Shown here piece by piece: positions 44,505 through 54,066 of a stretch of DNA of 64,000 bases. The notes under the pieces were generated by a model. That model made no database searches and was not told where the DNA came from. It saw only the letters and a list, made by a program, of their open reading frames with translations. Both the position numbers and the translations under genes were made by a program. Origin of the DNA: Noviherbaspirillum aridicola (GTDB taxonomy: Bacteria; Pseudomonadota; Gammaproteobacteria; Burkholderiales; Burkholderiaceae_D); the NCBI RefSeq assembly GCF_019656455.1, contig NZ_BPMK01000002.1, positions 248,001 to 312,000 on the forward strand, given 5' to 3'. Position 1 is the first letter of the stretch. Every line of letters starts with the position of its first letter.

Positions 44505-46199
44505 TCATGCTGCAATGCGGGTGTGACGGCTGGTCCGGGCATGCATCTTATCCCCGCTGTCCTCCTGGTCAAGTCCGCAGAAGCGCCTGAGTACGTTGCG
44601 CATGATCTGCTGCACGGCCGGATTGACCCGGTCGCCCCAGGGGCCGAAGTCGTCCAGTCCCCAGTTCCACTGCATCGACCCGGTTGCGAACACGCCGGCA
44701 CCGCTGGCGGCGGTGTAGTAGGTCATGTTGGAATACCGCACTTCCATCACCGGTACCGGTGCGGTGTCGTCTATCGGTGCCTGGTAGGGGGAGGACGCCA
44801 GGATCTGGGTGCCGGCCGGCGTCAGCAGCGGGTCGACGCGGTCGACCTCGTAGCCCAGCATGCCCCTGAGGACGGAACCCCGGCGCAGGTCCGTCCCGGC
44901 GCAGATCCAGCCCGAGCAGTCGTCCATCACCATGTCCAGGTCGACGGAGTTGTAGTCGTACATCACGCCGATCAGCGTCACCTCCGGCCGGTTGATGGCC
45001 AGGTCGCGCCATGTCAGCGTAGTGAGGGAGAGATTGCTACCGTACATCGGGTCGGCCGCCGCCGAGTGATACTTGTAGCAGACCACAGTGCGGTCAGGCT
45101 GGAGCCGGGCATCCGGCTCCAGCCTGATCTGCCAGTAGCCGGCGTTGGCGCCGACGAAGGCCAGGTGCACGCCCTTGTCGCGCGCCTGCTCCAGCGCGTC
45201 GCGCATGTTCCTGGTCCAGTATTCGTCATGGCCGACCGAGAGGAAGCCGCGATACCGCTGCACGGCTTCCGGTTTCCTGTGCACGGCGATGTTGGTTGTG
45301 TATGCAACGTCGTAGCCCTCGCGCTCGGCGAAGCGCAGCATCTTGTGCTCCCAGCTGAGGAAGTCGCCCGCGCCCTTGCCGTCGCACGGCCGCTGCGGAT
45401 TGCGGTAGGGGCGGTTGAAGGACAGCTTGTACGCATGCCTGTTGCCGAGGCTGTTCTCGTCGTAAAAGCTGTAGCCGCCCCAGTTGTTGTAGGCCGCATA
45501 AGTGGTGACGCTGGCCTGGAACAGCAGCGCCGCCTCGCGCTCGTCGTCGCGCACCACGAAGATGATGTAGCTCTGCTTGCCGCTGACGCCGGCTCTCAGC
45601 CTGACCAGGTAAATGCCGCTTGCCCAGTCCGTGGGGTCTTCCTCGTTTCGTGGAACGGAAAGCACATAGGGATCGGTCCAGTCGCATTCCACGAGACGAT
45701 TGACCGAGTCGACGGACGGCAGCGGCTGCACTACCCCCGCGCGGGTGATCGGTCCCGCCACCAGCCGTCCGCCGGCGCCGCCGTACCAGCCGATGCGGTA
45801 CACCGACATGGTGTAGCCCGGCTCCGGGGTGTTGACGTACAGGCGGATGGACTCGCCGCGATTGATGCTGGTGGCGGACGCATAGCCCTCGATCTCCCCC
45901 AGGCGCGCATAGTCGCGGTCTTCGATGTACCAGTCGCGCGTGACGCCCTCCGTCTTTTCGTTCTCCAGCTGGATCACGTTCTTTTGGGGAGGCGGGGGAT
46001 CCTGCGGCGGGGGATCCTCGGGAGGCGGATCGGCGGGAGCCGGGTCGCGCGGCGACAGCGGATCGGCCGGTTTATCCGCCGGAGGCGTGACCGCCGGCCC
46101 GTTGCCCGAGGCCTTGTCGCCGCCGCCGCCTCCTCCTCCGCAGCCCGCCAGTACAAGAGGAACCGTACAGAGAAACTTCCTTCGTGTGAATCGCGTCAT
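44505..46199 (-). CDS. Exported N,N-dimethylformamidase-like (large-subunit domain) lipoprotein
   Basis: A 564-residue lipoprotein. The start MTRFTRRKFLCTVPLVLAGC has a twin-Arg-like start and a lipobox with Cys20. A Gly/Pro/Asp-rich linker (21-75) follows. The rest matches the large-subunit domain of N,N-dimethylformamidase: IRLYVNTPEPGYTMSVYRIG, YAAYNNWGGYSFYDENS, VGHDEYWTRNMRDALEQA, and VHLAFVGANAGYWQIRLEP. The dimethylformamidase small subunit is not seen. The domain is usually cytoplasmic; a lipid-anchored form may act on a carbohydrate or other substrate. Its function is unknown. The start at 46199 has a run of G (46201-46210) as ribosome site. Confidence 0.8.
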   Translation of the reverse strand: MTRFTRRKFLCTVPLVLAGCGGGGGGGDKASGNGPAVTPPADKPADPLSPRDPAPADPPPEDPPPQDPPPPQKNVIQLENEKTEGVTRDWYIEDRDYARLGEIEGYASATSINRGESIRLYVNTPEPGYTMSVYRIGWYGGAGGRLVAGPITRAGVVQPLPSVDSVNRLVECDWTDPYVLSVPRNEEDPTDWASGIYLVRLRAGVSGKQSYIIFVVRDDEREAALLFQASVTTYAAYNNWGGYSFYDENSLGNRHAYKLSFNRPYRNPQRPCDGKGAGDFLSWEHKMLRFAEREGYDVAYTTNIAVHRKPEAVQRYRGFLSVGHDEYWTRNMRDALEQARDKGVHLAFVGANAGYWQIRLEPDARLQPDRTVVCYKYHSAAADPMYGSNLSLTTLTWRDLAINRPEVTLIGVMYDYNSVDLDMVMDDCSGWICAGTDLRRGSVLRGMLGYEVDRVDPLLTPAGTQILASSPYQAPIDDTAPVPVMEVRYSNMTYYTAASGAGVFATGSMQWNWGLDDFGPWGDRVNPAVQQIMRNVLRRFCGLDQEDSGDKMHARTSRHTRIAA

Positions 46200-46535
46200 C
46201 GCTGCCCCCCCCTTTGTGTCGGCATTGCGGCGGTCGTTATAGATTTTGTAATTGTTGAGAGATTGTAAGAAAGTGAAACAGGACACTATTGAGGTTTTTC
46301 AAGGGAAATGCGCCTGCAGGTTAAGCGCGCGAAGCGCGAACCGGTTAAGGGGAATGCTGGCGTTCAAGCGGGAAGGAGGGGAGAAACGCTTTGATCGCGG
46401 CTTACTTTTCCAGCAGAGCCCACCGCAGGCGTCGTATTCTCGAATTTGATCAAAGCGGGCTTGACGAACTATCATCCCCCCGATGGCATCATTGCCACGC
46501 GGACGTTCCCACAACAAACAAGGAAAGGATTTGCC
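46200..46535. other. Divergent intergenic region between the lipoprotein gene and doxX
   Basis: 336 bases without a gene. It is AT-rich near 46230-46310, which would hold the lipoprotein promoter. A short palindrome (GCGCGAAGCGCG) is at 46325-46336. The doxX leader has a ribosome site AAGGAAAGGA at 46520-46529. No RNA gene was recognised. Confidence 0.5.
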
Positions 46536-46958
46536 ATGAACGCATACCAGTCGGGCGGGGTGTCTGAAGACATGGGCAAGCTGCTGCTGCGGGCAACACT
46601 GGCCATTCTCATTCTGTTCCACGGGGTGGCGAAGATATTCAACGGCGTCGGCGGCATCATGGGCATGGTGGGCAAGCTCGGGTTGCCCGCGGAGTTCGGC
46701 TACCTGGTCTATGTCGGTGAGGTGCTGGCGCCGCTGCTGGTGCTGATCGGCATCATGACCCGGCCGGCCGCGCTGATCATTGCCGTCAACATGGTGTTTG
46801 CGGTGGTGCTGGCGCATATGGGCGACCTGTTCTCCGTCACCAAGACCGGGGGCTGGGCCCTCGAACTGCAGGCGATGTTCCTCGTCGCCGCGCTGGCCGT
46901 GGCGCTGCTGGGCGCGGGCCGGTACAGCGCCGGCGGCAGCGGCGGGCGGTGGAATTGA
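46536..46958 (+). CDS. DoxX-family membrane protein
   Basis: A 140-residue inner-membrane protein with four hydrophobic helices. The LLLRATLAILILFHGVAKIFNGVGGI start, LGLPAEFGYLVYVGEVLAPLLVLIGIMTRPAALI and the LELQAMFLVAALAVALLGAGRYS end are typical of DoxX/YphA proteins. Members are linked to thiosulfate oxidation or redox stress; none of these roles is supported by neighbours here. The start 46536 follows AAGGAAAGGA. A terminator follows the stop. Confidence 0.9.
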   Translation: MNAYQSGGVSEDMGKLLLRATLAILILFHGVAKIFNGVGGIMGMVGKLGLPAEFGYLVYVGEVLAPLLVLIGIMTRPAALIIAVNMVFAVVLAHMGDLFSVTKTGGWALELQAMFLVAALAVALLGAGRYSAGGSGGRWN

Positions 46959-46977
46959 CAGTCCGCGGCCGACCCGG

Positions 46978-47000
46978 ACCCGCTCGGTGAGCGGGTTTTT
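46978..47000 (+). terminator. Intrinsic terminator after doxX
   Basis: An 8-bp stem ACCCGCTC / GAGCGGGT with a three-base loop is followed by TTTT. It ends the doxX transcript before the sulfur block. Confidence 0.8.
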
Positions 47001-47070
47001 GTTGGCTTATGAAGAAAGCGAATAAAGAACCGCAAAACTATTCGTTCTGAATCTCTGGCCGTTTCTTTAA

Positions 47071-47098
47071 CCTGAGGTCCTTCGTAAAAGTCCTCAGG
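47071..47098 (+). promoter_or_regulatory. Inverted repeat overlapping the sbp ribosome site
   Basis: CCTGAGG (47071-47077) and CCTCAGG (47092-47098) pair with a 14-base loop. The right arm reaches into the AGGGAG ribosome site of sbp (47096-47101), so the hairpin could restrict translation. Confidence 0.5.
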
Positions 47099-47106
47099 GA
47101 GAAAAC

Positions 47107-48114
47107 ATGCTGCTCAAGAAACTGGTCCAGGTTGCTCTCGGCATCGCGCTTGCCGTGCCGTTCGCGCACGCCGCCGACGTCAACCTGCTCAACGTCTCCT
47201 ATGATCCGACGCGCGAGCTGTACCAGGACTTCAACAAGGCCTTCGCTCAGCAATGGAAGTCCAGGTCGGGCGACAACGTCACCGTCAAGCAGTCGCACGG
47301 CGGTTCGGGCAAGCAGGCGCGCTCGGTGATCGACGGCCTCGACGCCGATGTCGTCACCCTGGCCCTGGCCTACGACATCGACGAGATCGCGAGCAAGGGG
47401 CTGCTGGCCAAGGACTGGCAGAAGCGTCTGCCACACAACAGCTCTCCCTATACCTCGACCATCGTTTTCCTGGTTCGCAAGGGCAATCCGAAAGGCATCA
47501 AGGACTGGGCGGATCTGGTCAAGCCGGGCGTATCGGTGATCACGCCCAATCCCAAGACCTCCGGCGGCGCGCGCTGGAACTACCTGGCGGCCTGGGGCTA
47601 TGCGCTCAGGCAGCAGGGCGGCACGGAAGCGACCGCCAAGGATTTCGTGACCCGGCTGTTCAAGAACGTGCCGGTGCTCGACTCGGGCGCGCGTGGCGCC
47701 ACCACGACCTTCGTCGAGCGCGGCATCGGCGACGTGCTGCTCGCCTGGGAAAACGAGGCCATCCTGGCCATCAAGGAACTCGGTCCGGAGAAGTTTGAAA
47801 TCGTCGCGCCGTCGCTGAGCATCCTCGCCGAGCCGCCTGTCGCGGTGGTGGACAAGGTGGTGGACAAGCGCGGCACGCGCAAGGTGGCCGAGGCCTACCT
47901 GCAGTTCCTCTACACCGAGCAGGGGCAGGAGATCGCGGCGCAGAACTACTACCGTCCGGTCTCCGAGAAGGTCGGCCAGAAGTATGCGGCGCAATTCCCC
48001 AGGCTCAAGCTGTTCACGATCGACGAAGCGTTCGGCGGCTGGGGCAAGGCGCAGAAGGCGCACTTTGCGGACGGCGGGTCCTTCGACCAGATCTACCAGC
48101 CGGGCCGCAAGTAA
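47107..48114 (+). CDS. sbp: Periplasmic sulfate-binding protein
   Basis: A 335-residue sulfate/thiosulfate-binding protein. Signal peptide 1-22 ends AHAADV. The mature part starts [21 protein letters not shown] and has [16 protein letters not shown], the conserved SGKQARSV loop of Sbp/CysP that binds the anion. [21 protein letters not shown] is another conserved block. It would deliver sulfate to CysT-CysW-CysA, whose genes are 5 kb downstream. It has an AGGGAG ribosome site with the hairpin described above. ssuE begins 25 bases after. Confidence 0.96.
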   Translation: MLLKKLVQVALGIALAVPFAHAADVNLLNVSYDPTRELYQDFNKAFAQQWKSRSGDNVTVKQSHGGSGKQARSVIDGLDADVVTLALAYDIDEIASKGLLAKDWQKRLPHNSSPYTSTIVFLVRKGNPKGIKDWADLVKPGVSVITPNPKTSGGARWNYLAAWGYALRQQGGTEATAKDFVTRLFKNVPVLDSGARGATTTFVERGIGDVLLAWENEAILAIKELGPEKFEIVAPSLSILAEPPVAVVDKVVDKRGTRKVAEAYLQFLYTEQGQEIAAQNYYRPVSEKVGQKYAAQFPRLKLFTIDEAFGGWGKAQKAHFADGGSFDQIYQPGRK

Positions 48115-48139
48115 GCGGCGCGGATCTGCGGAGCCACCC

Positions 48140-48730
48140 ATGACTATCCTACTGCTTGCCGGCAGTCCGTCGATTCCGTCGCGTTCGACGCGGCTGCTGC
48201 ACTATACCGGCGAGCGCCTGGCCGAGCGCGGGATGCGCACCGTCAAGCTGCACGTGCTGGACCTGCCCGCGCAGGCCCTGCTGCACGCCGACTTTGCCAG
48301 CCGCGACATCCGCACCGCCCAGGAAACCCTTGCCAGCGCCGAGGCGGTGGTGGTGGCGACGCCCGTCTACAAGGCTGCCTACAGCGGCATCCTGAAGGCT
48401 TTCCTCGACCTGCTGCCGCAGGACGGCCTGGCCGGCAAGCTGGTGCTGCCGCTGGCCACCGGCGGCAGCCAGTCTCACATGCTGGCGCTCGACTATGCGT
48501 TGCGGCCGGTGCTGACCGCGCTCGCCGCCCGCCACGTCCTGCCCAGCGTATTCGCCACCGACGCCCAGGTCGAATGGAACCAGCAGCAGGGCCTGCTGCT
48601 CGCGGAGCCGATCGTCAGGCGCATCGAAGCCGGCGTCGACCAGCTGACGGCCACCCTCGCATCGCTGCGGGCCGCGCGCGAAGAAGCCTTTGCGCCGGTG
48701 CATTTCTCGCAGGTCCGATGTAGCGTCTGA
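48140..48730 (+). CDS. ssuE: NADPH-dependent FMN reductase SsuE
   Basis: A 196-residue flavodoxin-like reductase that supplies FMNH2 to the alkanesulfonate monooxygenase SsuD. The LLLAGSPSIPSRSTRLL start binds the FMN phosphate. The AVVVATPVYKAAYSGILKAFLDLLPQDGLAGKLVLPLATGGSQSHMLALDYALRP block is the family hallmark. It has no membrane segments. It lies between sbp and ssuA, with a 106-base gap to ssuA. Confidence 0.94.
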   Translation: MTILLLAGSPSIPSRSTRLLHYTGERLAERGMRTVKLHVLDLPAQALLHADFASRDIRTAQETLASAEAVVVATPVYKAAYSGILKAFLDLLPQDGLAGKLVLPLATGGSQSHMLALDYALRPVLTALAARHVLPSVFATDAQVEWNQQQGLLLAEPIVRRIEAGVDQLTATLASLRAAREEAFAPVHFSQVRCSV

Positions 48731-48836
48731 CGGCTTCGCCGTCTCTCTCCCACTGAAGAAGAACATCTGCCCGTCACGGGCAGGAGGGCGGGCTTTTGCC
48801 CTGCAATCCGCAACGACAGACAAGGAAGGAAAGAAG

Positions 48837-49817
48837 ATGAGCAATTTCGACGACAAGCGGCAGGGCCGGCGGCGCACGCTGGGCATCCTGTCCGCGGCGG
48901 CACTCGGCGCGCTGGCATCGGGCCTGAGCACCGCGGCATCTGCGCAGCAGAAGGGCGGCCTGCGGATCGGATATCAGAAGTACGGGACGCTGACCATCCT
49001 CAAGGCGCGCGGCAACCTGGAAAAGCGCTTCGCCGCGCAGGGCATCGACGTGCGGTGGACCGAATTCCCGTCCGGGCCGGCCCTGCTGGAAGCGCTGAAC
49101 GTCGGCAGCGTCGACTATGGCACGGTGGGCGAGGCGCCGCCGATCTTTGCCCAGGCAGCGGGCGCGAACCTGGTCTACGTCGCCAACGAGCCGCCGGCCC
49201 CCGCATCGGAAGCGATCGTGGTGCCGAAAGACTCGGCGCTCAAGTCGGTGGCCGAACTCCGGGGCAGGAAGGTCGCGCTGAACAAGGGCTCCAACGTGCA
49301 CTACCTGCTGGTGAAGGCGCTGGAGCGCGCCGGCGTCGCCTACAAGGATGTCAACGTGGTCTACCTCCCGCCCTCCGACGCCCGTGCCGCCTTCGAGCGC
49401 GGCAGCGTGGACGCCTGGGTGATCTGGGATCCCTTCCTCGCGGCGGCGGAGAAGCAGCTCGGCGCACGCATACTCGCCGACGGCCAGGGACTGGTCGCGA
49501 ATCACCAGTTTTTTCTCGCTTCGCGTCCCTATGCGGAGAAGAACCCGGACGTGATCAAGGCGATACAGGATGAGCTGGTGGCGGTCGACGAATGGAGCAG
49601 GCGCAATGTCAAGGAGGTCGCCGCCATTCTGTCGCAGCAGATCGGCCTGCCCGCCGACATCGTCGAACTCGCCGCCGCGCGCTACAGCTACGGCGCGCAG
49701 CCGGTGAGCGACGCAGTGCTGGCGGAACAGCAGAAGATCGCGGACGTGTTCGCCTCGCTCAAGCTCATTCCGAAGAAGATCGACGTGCGCGCAGCGACGC
49801 TGCAGTCGCGCGCCTGA
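48837..49817 (+). CDS. ssuA: Aliphatic sulfonate-binding periplasmic protein SsuA
   Basis: A 326-residue periplasmic binding protein. The signal peptide ([27 protein letters not shown]) is long and has a basic start. The mature part begins [24 protein letters not shown], the SsuA hallmark, followed by [33 protein letters not shown]. The gap before it has two small hairpins (48729-48743 and 48767-48783), one of which could limit read-through from ssuE. The start 48837 has a GGAAGGAAAG ribosome site. ssuD follows after 17 bases. Confidence 0.95.
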   Translation: MSNFDDKRQGRRRTLGILSAAALGALASGLSTAASAQQKGGLRIGYQKYGTLTILKARGNLEKRFAAQGIDVRWTEFPSGPALLEALNVGSVDYGTVGEAPPIFAQAAGANLVYVANEPPAPASEAIVVPKDSALKSVAELRGRKVALNKGSNVHYLLVKALERAGVAYKDVNVVYLPPSDARAAFERGSVDAWVIWDPFLAAAEKQLGARILADGQGLVANHQFFLASRPYAEKNPDVIKAIQDELVAVDEWSRRNVKEVAAILSQQIGLPADIVELAAARYSYGAQPVSDAVLAEQQKIADVFASLKLIPKKIDVRAATLQSRA

Positions 49818-49834
49818 GGGAAAGGACAACAGCG

Positions 49835-50989
49835 ATGAGCCTCAATGTATTCTGGTTTCTGCCGACCCACGGCGACAGCCGCTATCTCGGCACCAGCCGC
49901 GGCGCGCGATCCGTCAATCACGACTATCTCCGCCAGGTGGCGGTGGCCGCCGACAGCAACGGCTATGACGGCGTGCTGATTCCGACCGGGCGCTCCTGCG
50001 AGGATCCGTGGGTGGTGGCGTCCAGCCTCATCGGCGCCACCCGCAAGCTGAAATTCCTGGTCGCGATCCGGCCCGGCCTGAGCACCCCGGGACTGGCGGT
50101 GCGCACCGCGGCGACCTTCGACCGGCTGTCCAACGGCCGCCTGCTCGTGAACGTGGTGACCGGCGGCGACCAGGGCGAGCTGGAAGCCGACGGCCTGTTC
50201 GCCGATCATGCGCAGCGCTACGAAATCTCGGCGGAATTCCTGCGCGTGTGGCGCGCGGCGCTGGCCGGCGAGGGTGGCGCCGCGGGCTACGACTACGAGG
50301 GCAGGCATGTGCGCGTCAAGGGCGCGAAGACGCTGTATCCGGCGGTGCAGAAGCCATACCCGCCGCTGTACTTCGGCGGATCGTCCGAGGCGGCGCACGA
50401 GCTGGCGGCCGAACAGGTCGACGTCTACCTGACCTGGGGCGAGCCGCCGGCCGCCGTGGCCGAGAAGATCGCCGACCTTCGCGCACGCGCGGCGAAGCAT
50501 GGCCGCACGCTGCGCTTCGGCATCCGCCTGCATGTGATCGTGCGGGAGACGAACGAACAGGCCTGGAAGGCCGCGGATGAACTGATCAGCGAACTCGACG
50601 ACGAGACGATCGCCAAGGCGCAGGCATCGTTCGCGAAGATGGATTCGGTCGGCCAGCGCCGGATGGCGGCGCTGCACGGCGGCCGGCGCGACAGGCTGGA
50701 AGTGTCGCCCAATTTGTGGGCCGGCGTCGGACTGGTGCGCGGCGGCGCGGGCACCGCCCTCGTGGGCGATCCGGAAACCGTGGCCACGCGCATGCGCGAA
50801 TACGCCGAACTCGGCATCGATACCTTCATCCTGTCCGGCTATCCGCACCTGGAAGAAGCCTATCGTTTCGCGGAACTGGTCTTCCCGCTGATCGGCAAGC
50901 GCAACGCGAACGCGCCGGAGGGATCGCTGACGGGACCGTTCGGCGAAGTCATCTCCAACGACATCCTGCCCAGGGTTTCGCAGAGCTGA
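49835..50989 (+). CDS. ssuD: FMNH2-dependent alkanesulfonate monooxygenase SsuD
   Basis: A 384-residue TIM-barrel luciferase-like monooxygenase that desulfonates alkanesulfonates to sulfite. Hallmarks are [16 protein letters not shown] (start), [66 protein letters not shown] and the C-terminal [23 protein letters not shown]. Length is usual. It uses FMNH2 from SsuE. The ATG follows GGGAAAGGA, 17 bases after ssuA. Confidence 0.97.
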   Translation: MSLNVFWFLPTHGDSRYLGTSRGARSVNHDYLRQVAVAADSNGYDGVLIPTGRSCEDPWVVASSLIGATRKLKFLVAIRPGLSTPGLAVRTAATFDRLSNGRLLVNVVTGGDQGELEADGLFADHAQRYEISAEFLRVWRAALAGEGGAAGYDYEGRHVRVKGAKTLYPAVQKPYPPLYFGGSSEAAHELAAEQVDVYLTWGEPPAAVAEKIADLRARAAKHGRTLRFGIRLHVIVRETNEQAWKAADELISELDDETIAKAQASFAKMDSVGQRRMAALHGGRRDRLEVSPNLWAGVGLVRGGAGTALVGDPETVATRMREYAELGIDTFILSGYPHLEEAYRFAELVFPLIGKRNANAPEGSLTGPFGEVISNDILPRVSQS

Positions 50990-50999
50990 GGAGCATTCC

Positions 51000-51845
51000 A
51001 TGCATGTGACCACTACGGATTTCGAAGCGCTGCTGCCGGCGGCCGCCGGGCACCGCGCGAGCGCCTGGCGCGCGCAATGGTTTTCGCGCCTCGCGCCCTG
51101 GCTGGCGCCGCTGACCCTGGTCGCCGTCTGGCAGTTCGCCTCGCAGGCGGGCTGGCTTTCGAGCCGCATCCTGCCGGAGCCGCTCGCCGTGCTGCGCGCG
51201 GCATGGGAACTGGCCGCTTCGGGCGAGTTGTGGGTGCACCTGAAGACCAGCGCGTGGCGCGCATTGTCGTCGTTCGCCGTCGGCGGCGGGCTCGGCCTGC
51301 TGCTGGGCCTGCTGACCGGCACCTTCCGGCGCGCCGAGCTGCTGCTCGACACCACGCTGCAGATGATCCGCAACATCCCCGCGCTGGCGCTGATTCCGCT
51401 CGTGATCCTGTGGTTCGGCATCGATGAAACCGCGAAGCTGTTCCTGGTCTCGGTCGGCGTGTTCTTCCCCGTCTATCTGAATACCTTTCACGGCATCCGC
51501 TCGGTGGACCGCGGACTGATAGAGATGGCGCGCAGCTACGGGCTGTCCGGCTGGGCACTGTACCGGGACGTGATCCTGCCGGGCGCGCTGCCGTCCATCC
51601 TGGTCGGCGTGCGTTTTTCGCTCGGCCTGGTCTGGGTGCTGCTGATCGTGGCCGAAACCATCTCCGCGCAATCCGGCATCGGCTACATGACGATGAATGC
51701 GCGGGAGTTTCTGCAGACGGACGTGGTGCTGGTCGGCATCCTGCTCTATGCGCTGCTCGGCAAGCTGGCCGACATGCTGGCGCGGGGCGTGGAGCGATTC
51801 GCGCTGCGCTGGCATCCGGGATACCGTCAGGGAGGGCAGGCATGA
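51000..51845 (+). CDS. ssuC: Aliphatic sulfonate ABC transporter permease SsuC
   Basis: A 281-residue inner-membrane permease of the SsuC/TauC type. About six helices follow a hydrophilic N-terminal 30 residues. The EAA loop is [36 protein letters not shown]. The early [20 protein letters not shown] is the usual family mark. The ATG is nine bases after the ssuD stop, with GAGGAG upstream, and the stop overlaps ssuB (ATGA). Confidence 0.96.
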   Translation: MHVTTTDFEALLPAAAGHRASAWRAQWFSRLAPWLAPLTLVAVWQFASQAGWLSSRILPEPLAVLRAAWELAASGELWVHLKTSAWRALSSFAVGGGLGLLLGLLTGTFRRAELLLDTTLQMIRNIPALALIPLVILWFGIDETAKLFLVSVGVFFPVYLNTFHGIRSVDRGLIEMARSYGLSGWALYRDVILPGALPSILVGVRFSLGLVWVLLIVAETISAQSGIGYMTMNAREFLQTDVVLVGILLYALLGKLADMLARGVERFALRWHPGYRQGGQA

Positions 51846-52681
51846 AGGTAGATCGACAGGAGCGGCGCGAGCTGCAGCAGGCGGCGGGCGCGCCCAAAGC
51901 AGGCGCGGCCCTGCGCCTGCAGGGCTTGTGGAAGTCCTTCAGCGGCCGCCATGTGCTCAGGGCCATCGACCTGCAGATCGAACCCGGCGAGTTCGTCGCC
52001 ATCGTCGGCCGCAGCGGCTGCGGCAAGAGCACCCTGCTGCGGCTGGTCGCCGGCCTGGAGCAGGCGGACAGCGGCCGCATGGAGTTCGACGCGGCCGGCG
52101 AGCGGCCCGATACCCGCATCATGTTCCAGGACTCGCGGCTGCTGCCGTGGAAGAAAGTGCTCGACAACGTTGCCCTCGGCCTGCAGGGCGGGCGGGAGAG
52201 AGCAGGGCAGGCGCTGGAGAAGGTCGGCCTGCGCGAGCGCGCCGGCGAATGGCCGGCCGTGCTGTCCGGCGGCCAGCGGCAGCGCGTGGCGCTGGCCCGT
52301 GCGCTGGTGCATGAACCGCGGCTGCTGCTGCTCGACGAGCCGCTCGGTGCCCTCGATGCCCTGACGCGGATCGAGATGCAGCAGCTGATCGAAGACTTGT
52401 GGCGCCAGCGCGGCTTCACCGCCCTGCTGGTCACGCATGACGTGCAGGAAGCGATCGCGCTCGCGGACCGCGTGCTGCTGGTCGAAGACGGCCGCATCAC
52501 GCTCGACCAGCGCATCGATCTGCCGCGGCCGAGAGCGCGCGGCAGCGCCGCCTTCGCCAGCCTGGAAGAAGCCGTGCTCGCACGCGTGCTGCAGCATCGG
52601 CCGGCGACGGCGAGCGGCGAGGGCGAATTCGGCGACGTTTCGCTGCTGCGCACCGTCGGCCAGGTGGCCTGGGCCGTCTGA
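51842..52681 (+). CDS. ssuB: Aliphatic sulfonate ABC transporter ATP-binding protein SsuB
   Basis: A 279-residue ATPase. Walker A is GRSGCGKST, the Q-loop [15 protein letters not shown], the signature [15 protein letters not shown] and Walker [20 protein letters not shown], with the H-loop VTHDVQEA. The 25 residues before the ABC domain are a variable extension. The ATG overlaps ssuC. The gene drives uptake through SsuC. Confidence 0.96.
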   Translation: MKVDRQERRELQQAAGAPKAGAALRLQGLWKSFSGRHVLRAIDLQIEPGEFVAIVGRSGCGKSTLLRLVAGLEQADSGRMEFDAAGERPDTRIMFQDSRLLPWKKVLDNVALGLQGGRERAGQALEKVGLRERAGEWPAVLSGGQRQRVALARALVHEPRLLLLDEPLGALDALTRIEMQQLIEDLWRQRGFTALLVTHDVQEAIALADRVLLVEDGRITLDQRIDLPRPRARGSAAFASLEEAVLARVLQHRPATASGEGEFGDVSLLRTVGQVAWAV

Positions 52682-52717
52682 CATCGACCATTCAACCGTT
52701 ACAACTAAGGAGAAAAC

Positions 52718-52933
52718 ATGAGCATTACCGCCATCAACGTACGCAACCAGTTCCGCGGCAAGGTCAAGGCCATCATCGACGGACCGGTGGTGTCCGAAGT
52801 GGATGTCGAGACGCCGGCCGGCATCGTGACGTCCGTGATCACCACGCGCTCGGTGCGCGACCTCGGGCTGGCGCCGGGCGTGGAAGTGGTCGCGCTGGTG
52901 AAGGCGACCGAGGTGTCGATCGCCAAGCTTTGA
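52718..52933 (+). CDS. Small TOBE/Mop-domain (SsuF-like) protein
   Basis: A 71-residue protein consisting of one TOBE/Mop domain: SITAINVRNQFRGKVKAIIDGPVVSEVDVETPAGIVTSVITTRSVRDLGLAPGVEVVALVKATEVSI. Mop domains bind molybdate or similar oxyanions. Proteins of this type are often found after ssuB in Pseudomonas-like ssu operons (SsuF), where they are needed for sulfonate or sulfate-ester growth; that link is from the literature on ssuF and is inferred here. It has an AAGGAG ribosome site seven bases before the ATG. Confidence 0.85.
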   Translation: MSITAINVRNQFRGKVKAIIDGPVVSEVDVETPAGIVTSVITTRSVRDLGLAPGVEVVALVKATEVSIAKL

Positions 52934-53201
52934 TCTTGCGGAGGCGGGCATGCCTTTTCCCGTGCTGCAGGATTATCTCGGCAGGCTTTACAGTACGCCC
53001 GGGGCCAATACCCGGGTCTGGGCCGACGCCTCGGGACGCGCCTTCGGGCGCTTCTTTTCATTCCGGCGTTGGCACATTGTTAGAACGGGCCCAGGCAAAT
53101 ACGAAATCCTGATAAACACATGCAAAAAGATTCGTTCGCCATATAACGACGCAATGCAATCATGGCGCTTCCTTAGCAGATTTTGTAATAAGAGAAGAAC
53201 C
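52934..53201 (+). promoter_or_regulatory. AT-rich leader of cysT
   Basis: 268 bases without a convincing gene. An in-frame extension upstream of cysT stays open to an ATG at 52950 (MPFPVLQDYLGR), but it is unlike CysT and has no membrane helices. The part 53080-53200 is AT-rich, in contrast to the tight spacing elsewhere in this block, and is the likely place for a CysB-dependent promoter. A remnant gene is also possible. Confidence 0.45.
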
Positions 53202-54065
53202 ATGGCATTGGCAATCGCTGCGGCAGGGCAAGTCAGAAAGCCCGCTCGCGTGATACCGGGCTTTCATCTGTCGCTCGGTTTCACCCTGTTTTACCTGGCG
53301 CTGATCGTGCTGATCCCGCTGTCGGCCGTTTTCCTGAAGACCTTCACCATGACCTGGGATGCCTTCTGGACCGCGGTCAGCAACGAGCGGGTGGTCGCGT
53401 CCTACAAGCTCACCTTCGGCGCCTCGCTGATCGGCGCGGCGCTGAACGTCGTGTTCGGCGGCATCGTCGCCTGGGTACTGGTGCGCTACCGCTTCCCCGG
53501 CAAGAAAATCGTCGACGCACTGGTCGACCTGCCGTTCGCGCTGCCGACCGCGGTCGCCGGCATTGCGCTCACCGCCCTCTACTCGGGCAACGGCTGGATC
53601 GGCCGTCACCTCGAACCGCTCGGCATCAAGGTGGCGTTCACGCCGCTGGGCGTGCTGGTGGCGCTGACCTTCATCGGCCTGCCTTTCGTGGTGCGCACCG
53701 TGCAGCCGGTGCTGGAAGAGGCAGAGCGCGAACTGGAGGAGGCCGCGGCCAGCCTCGGCGCGAGCCGCCTGCAAACCTTCGCCCGGGTGATCTTCCCGAC
53801 GATCCTGCCGGCGCTGCTCACCGGTTTCGCGCTGGCCTTCGCCCGCGCCACCGGGGAATACGGCTCGGTGATCTTCATCGCCGGCAACATGCCGATGGTT
53901 TCCGAGATCACGCCGCTGTTCATCATTACCAAGCTGGAGCAGTACGACTACACCGGCGCCACCGCGATCGCGGTGGTCATGCTGCTGGTCTCGTTCGCGC
54001 TGCTGTTGACCATCAACCTGTTGCAAGCCTGGACGCGCAAGCGCGGCCATGGCGGGAGGGCATGA
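53202..54065 (+). CDS. cysT: Sulfate ABC transporter permease CysT (CysU)
   Basis: A 287-residue permease with six membrane helices. Marks are [29 protein letters not shown] at the start, [20 protein letters not shown], and the EAA loop [35 protein letters not shown] 53202 has AGAGAAG upstream and begins at the usual family length; the longer frame is rejected. The next gene begins one base after its stop, so CysT and CysW are coupled. Confidence 0.96.
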   Translation: MALAIAAAGQVRKPARVIPGFHLSLGFTLFYLALIVLIPLSAVFLKTFTMTWDAFWTAVSNERVVASYKLTFGASLIGAALNVVFGGIVAWVLVRYRFPGKKIVDALVDLPFALPTAVAGIALTALYSGNGWIGRHLEPLGIKVAFTPLGVLVALTFIGLPFVVRTVQPVLEEAERELEEAAASLGASRLQTFARVIFPTILPALLTGFALAFARATGEYGSVIFIAGNMPMVSEITPLFIITKLEQYDYTGATAIAVVMLLVSFALLLTINLLQAWTRKRGHGGRA

Positions 54066-54066
54066 C

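Noticed and set aside
52950-53201. N-terminal extension of CysT starting at 52950.
   Set aside because: CysT homologues begin near the ATG at 53202, which has a ribosome site, and the added residues have no similarity.
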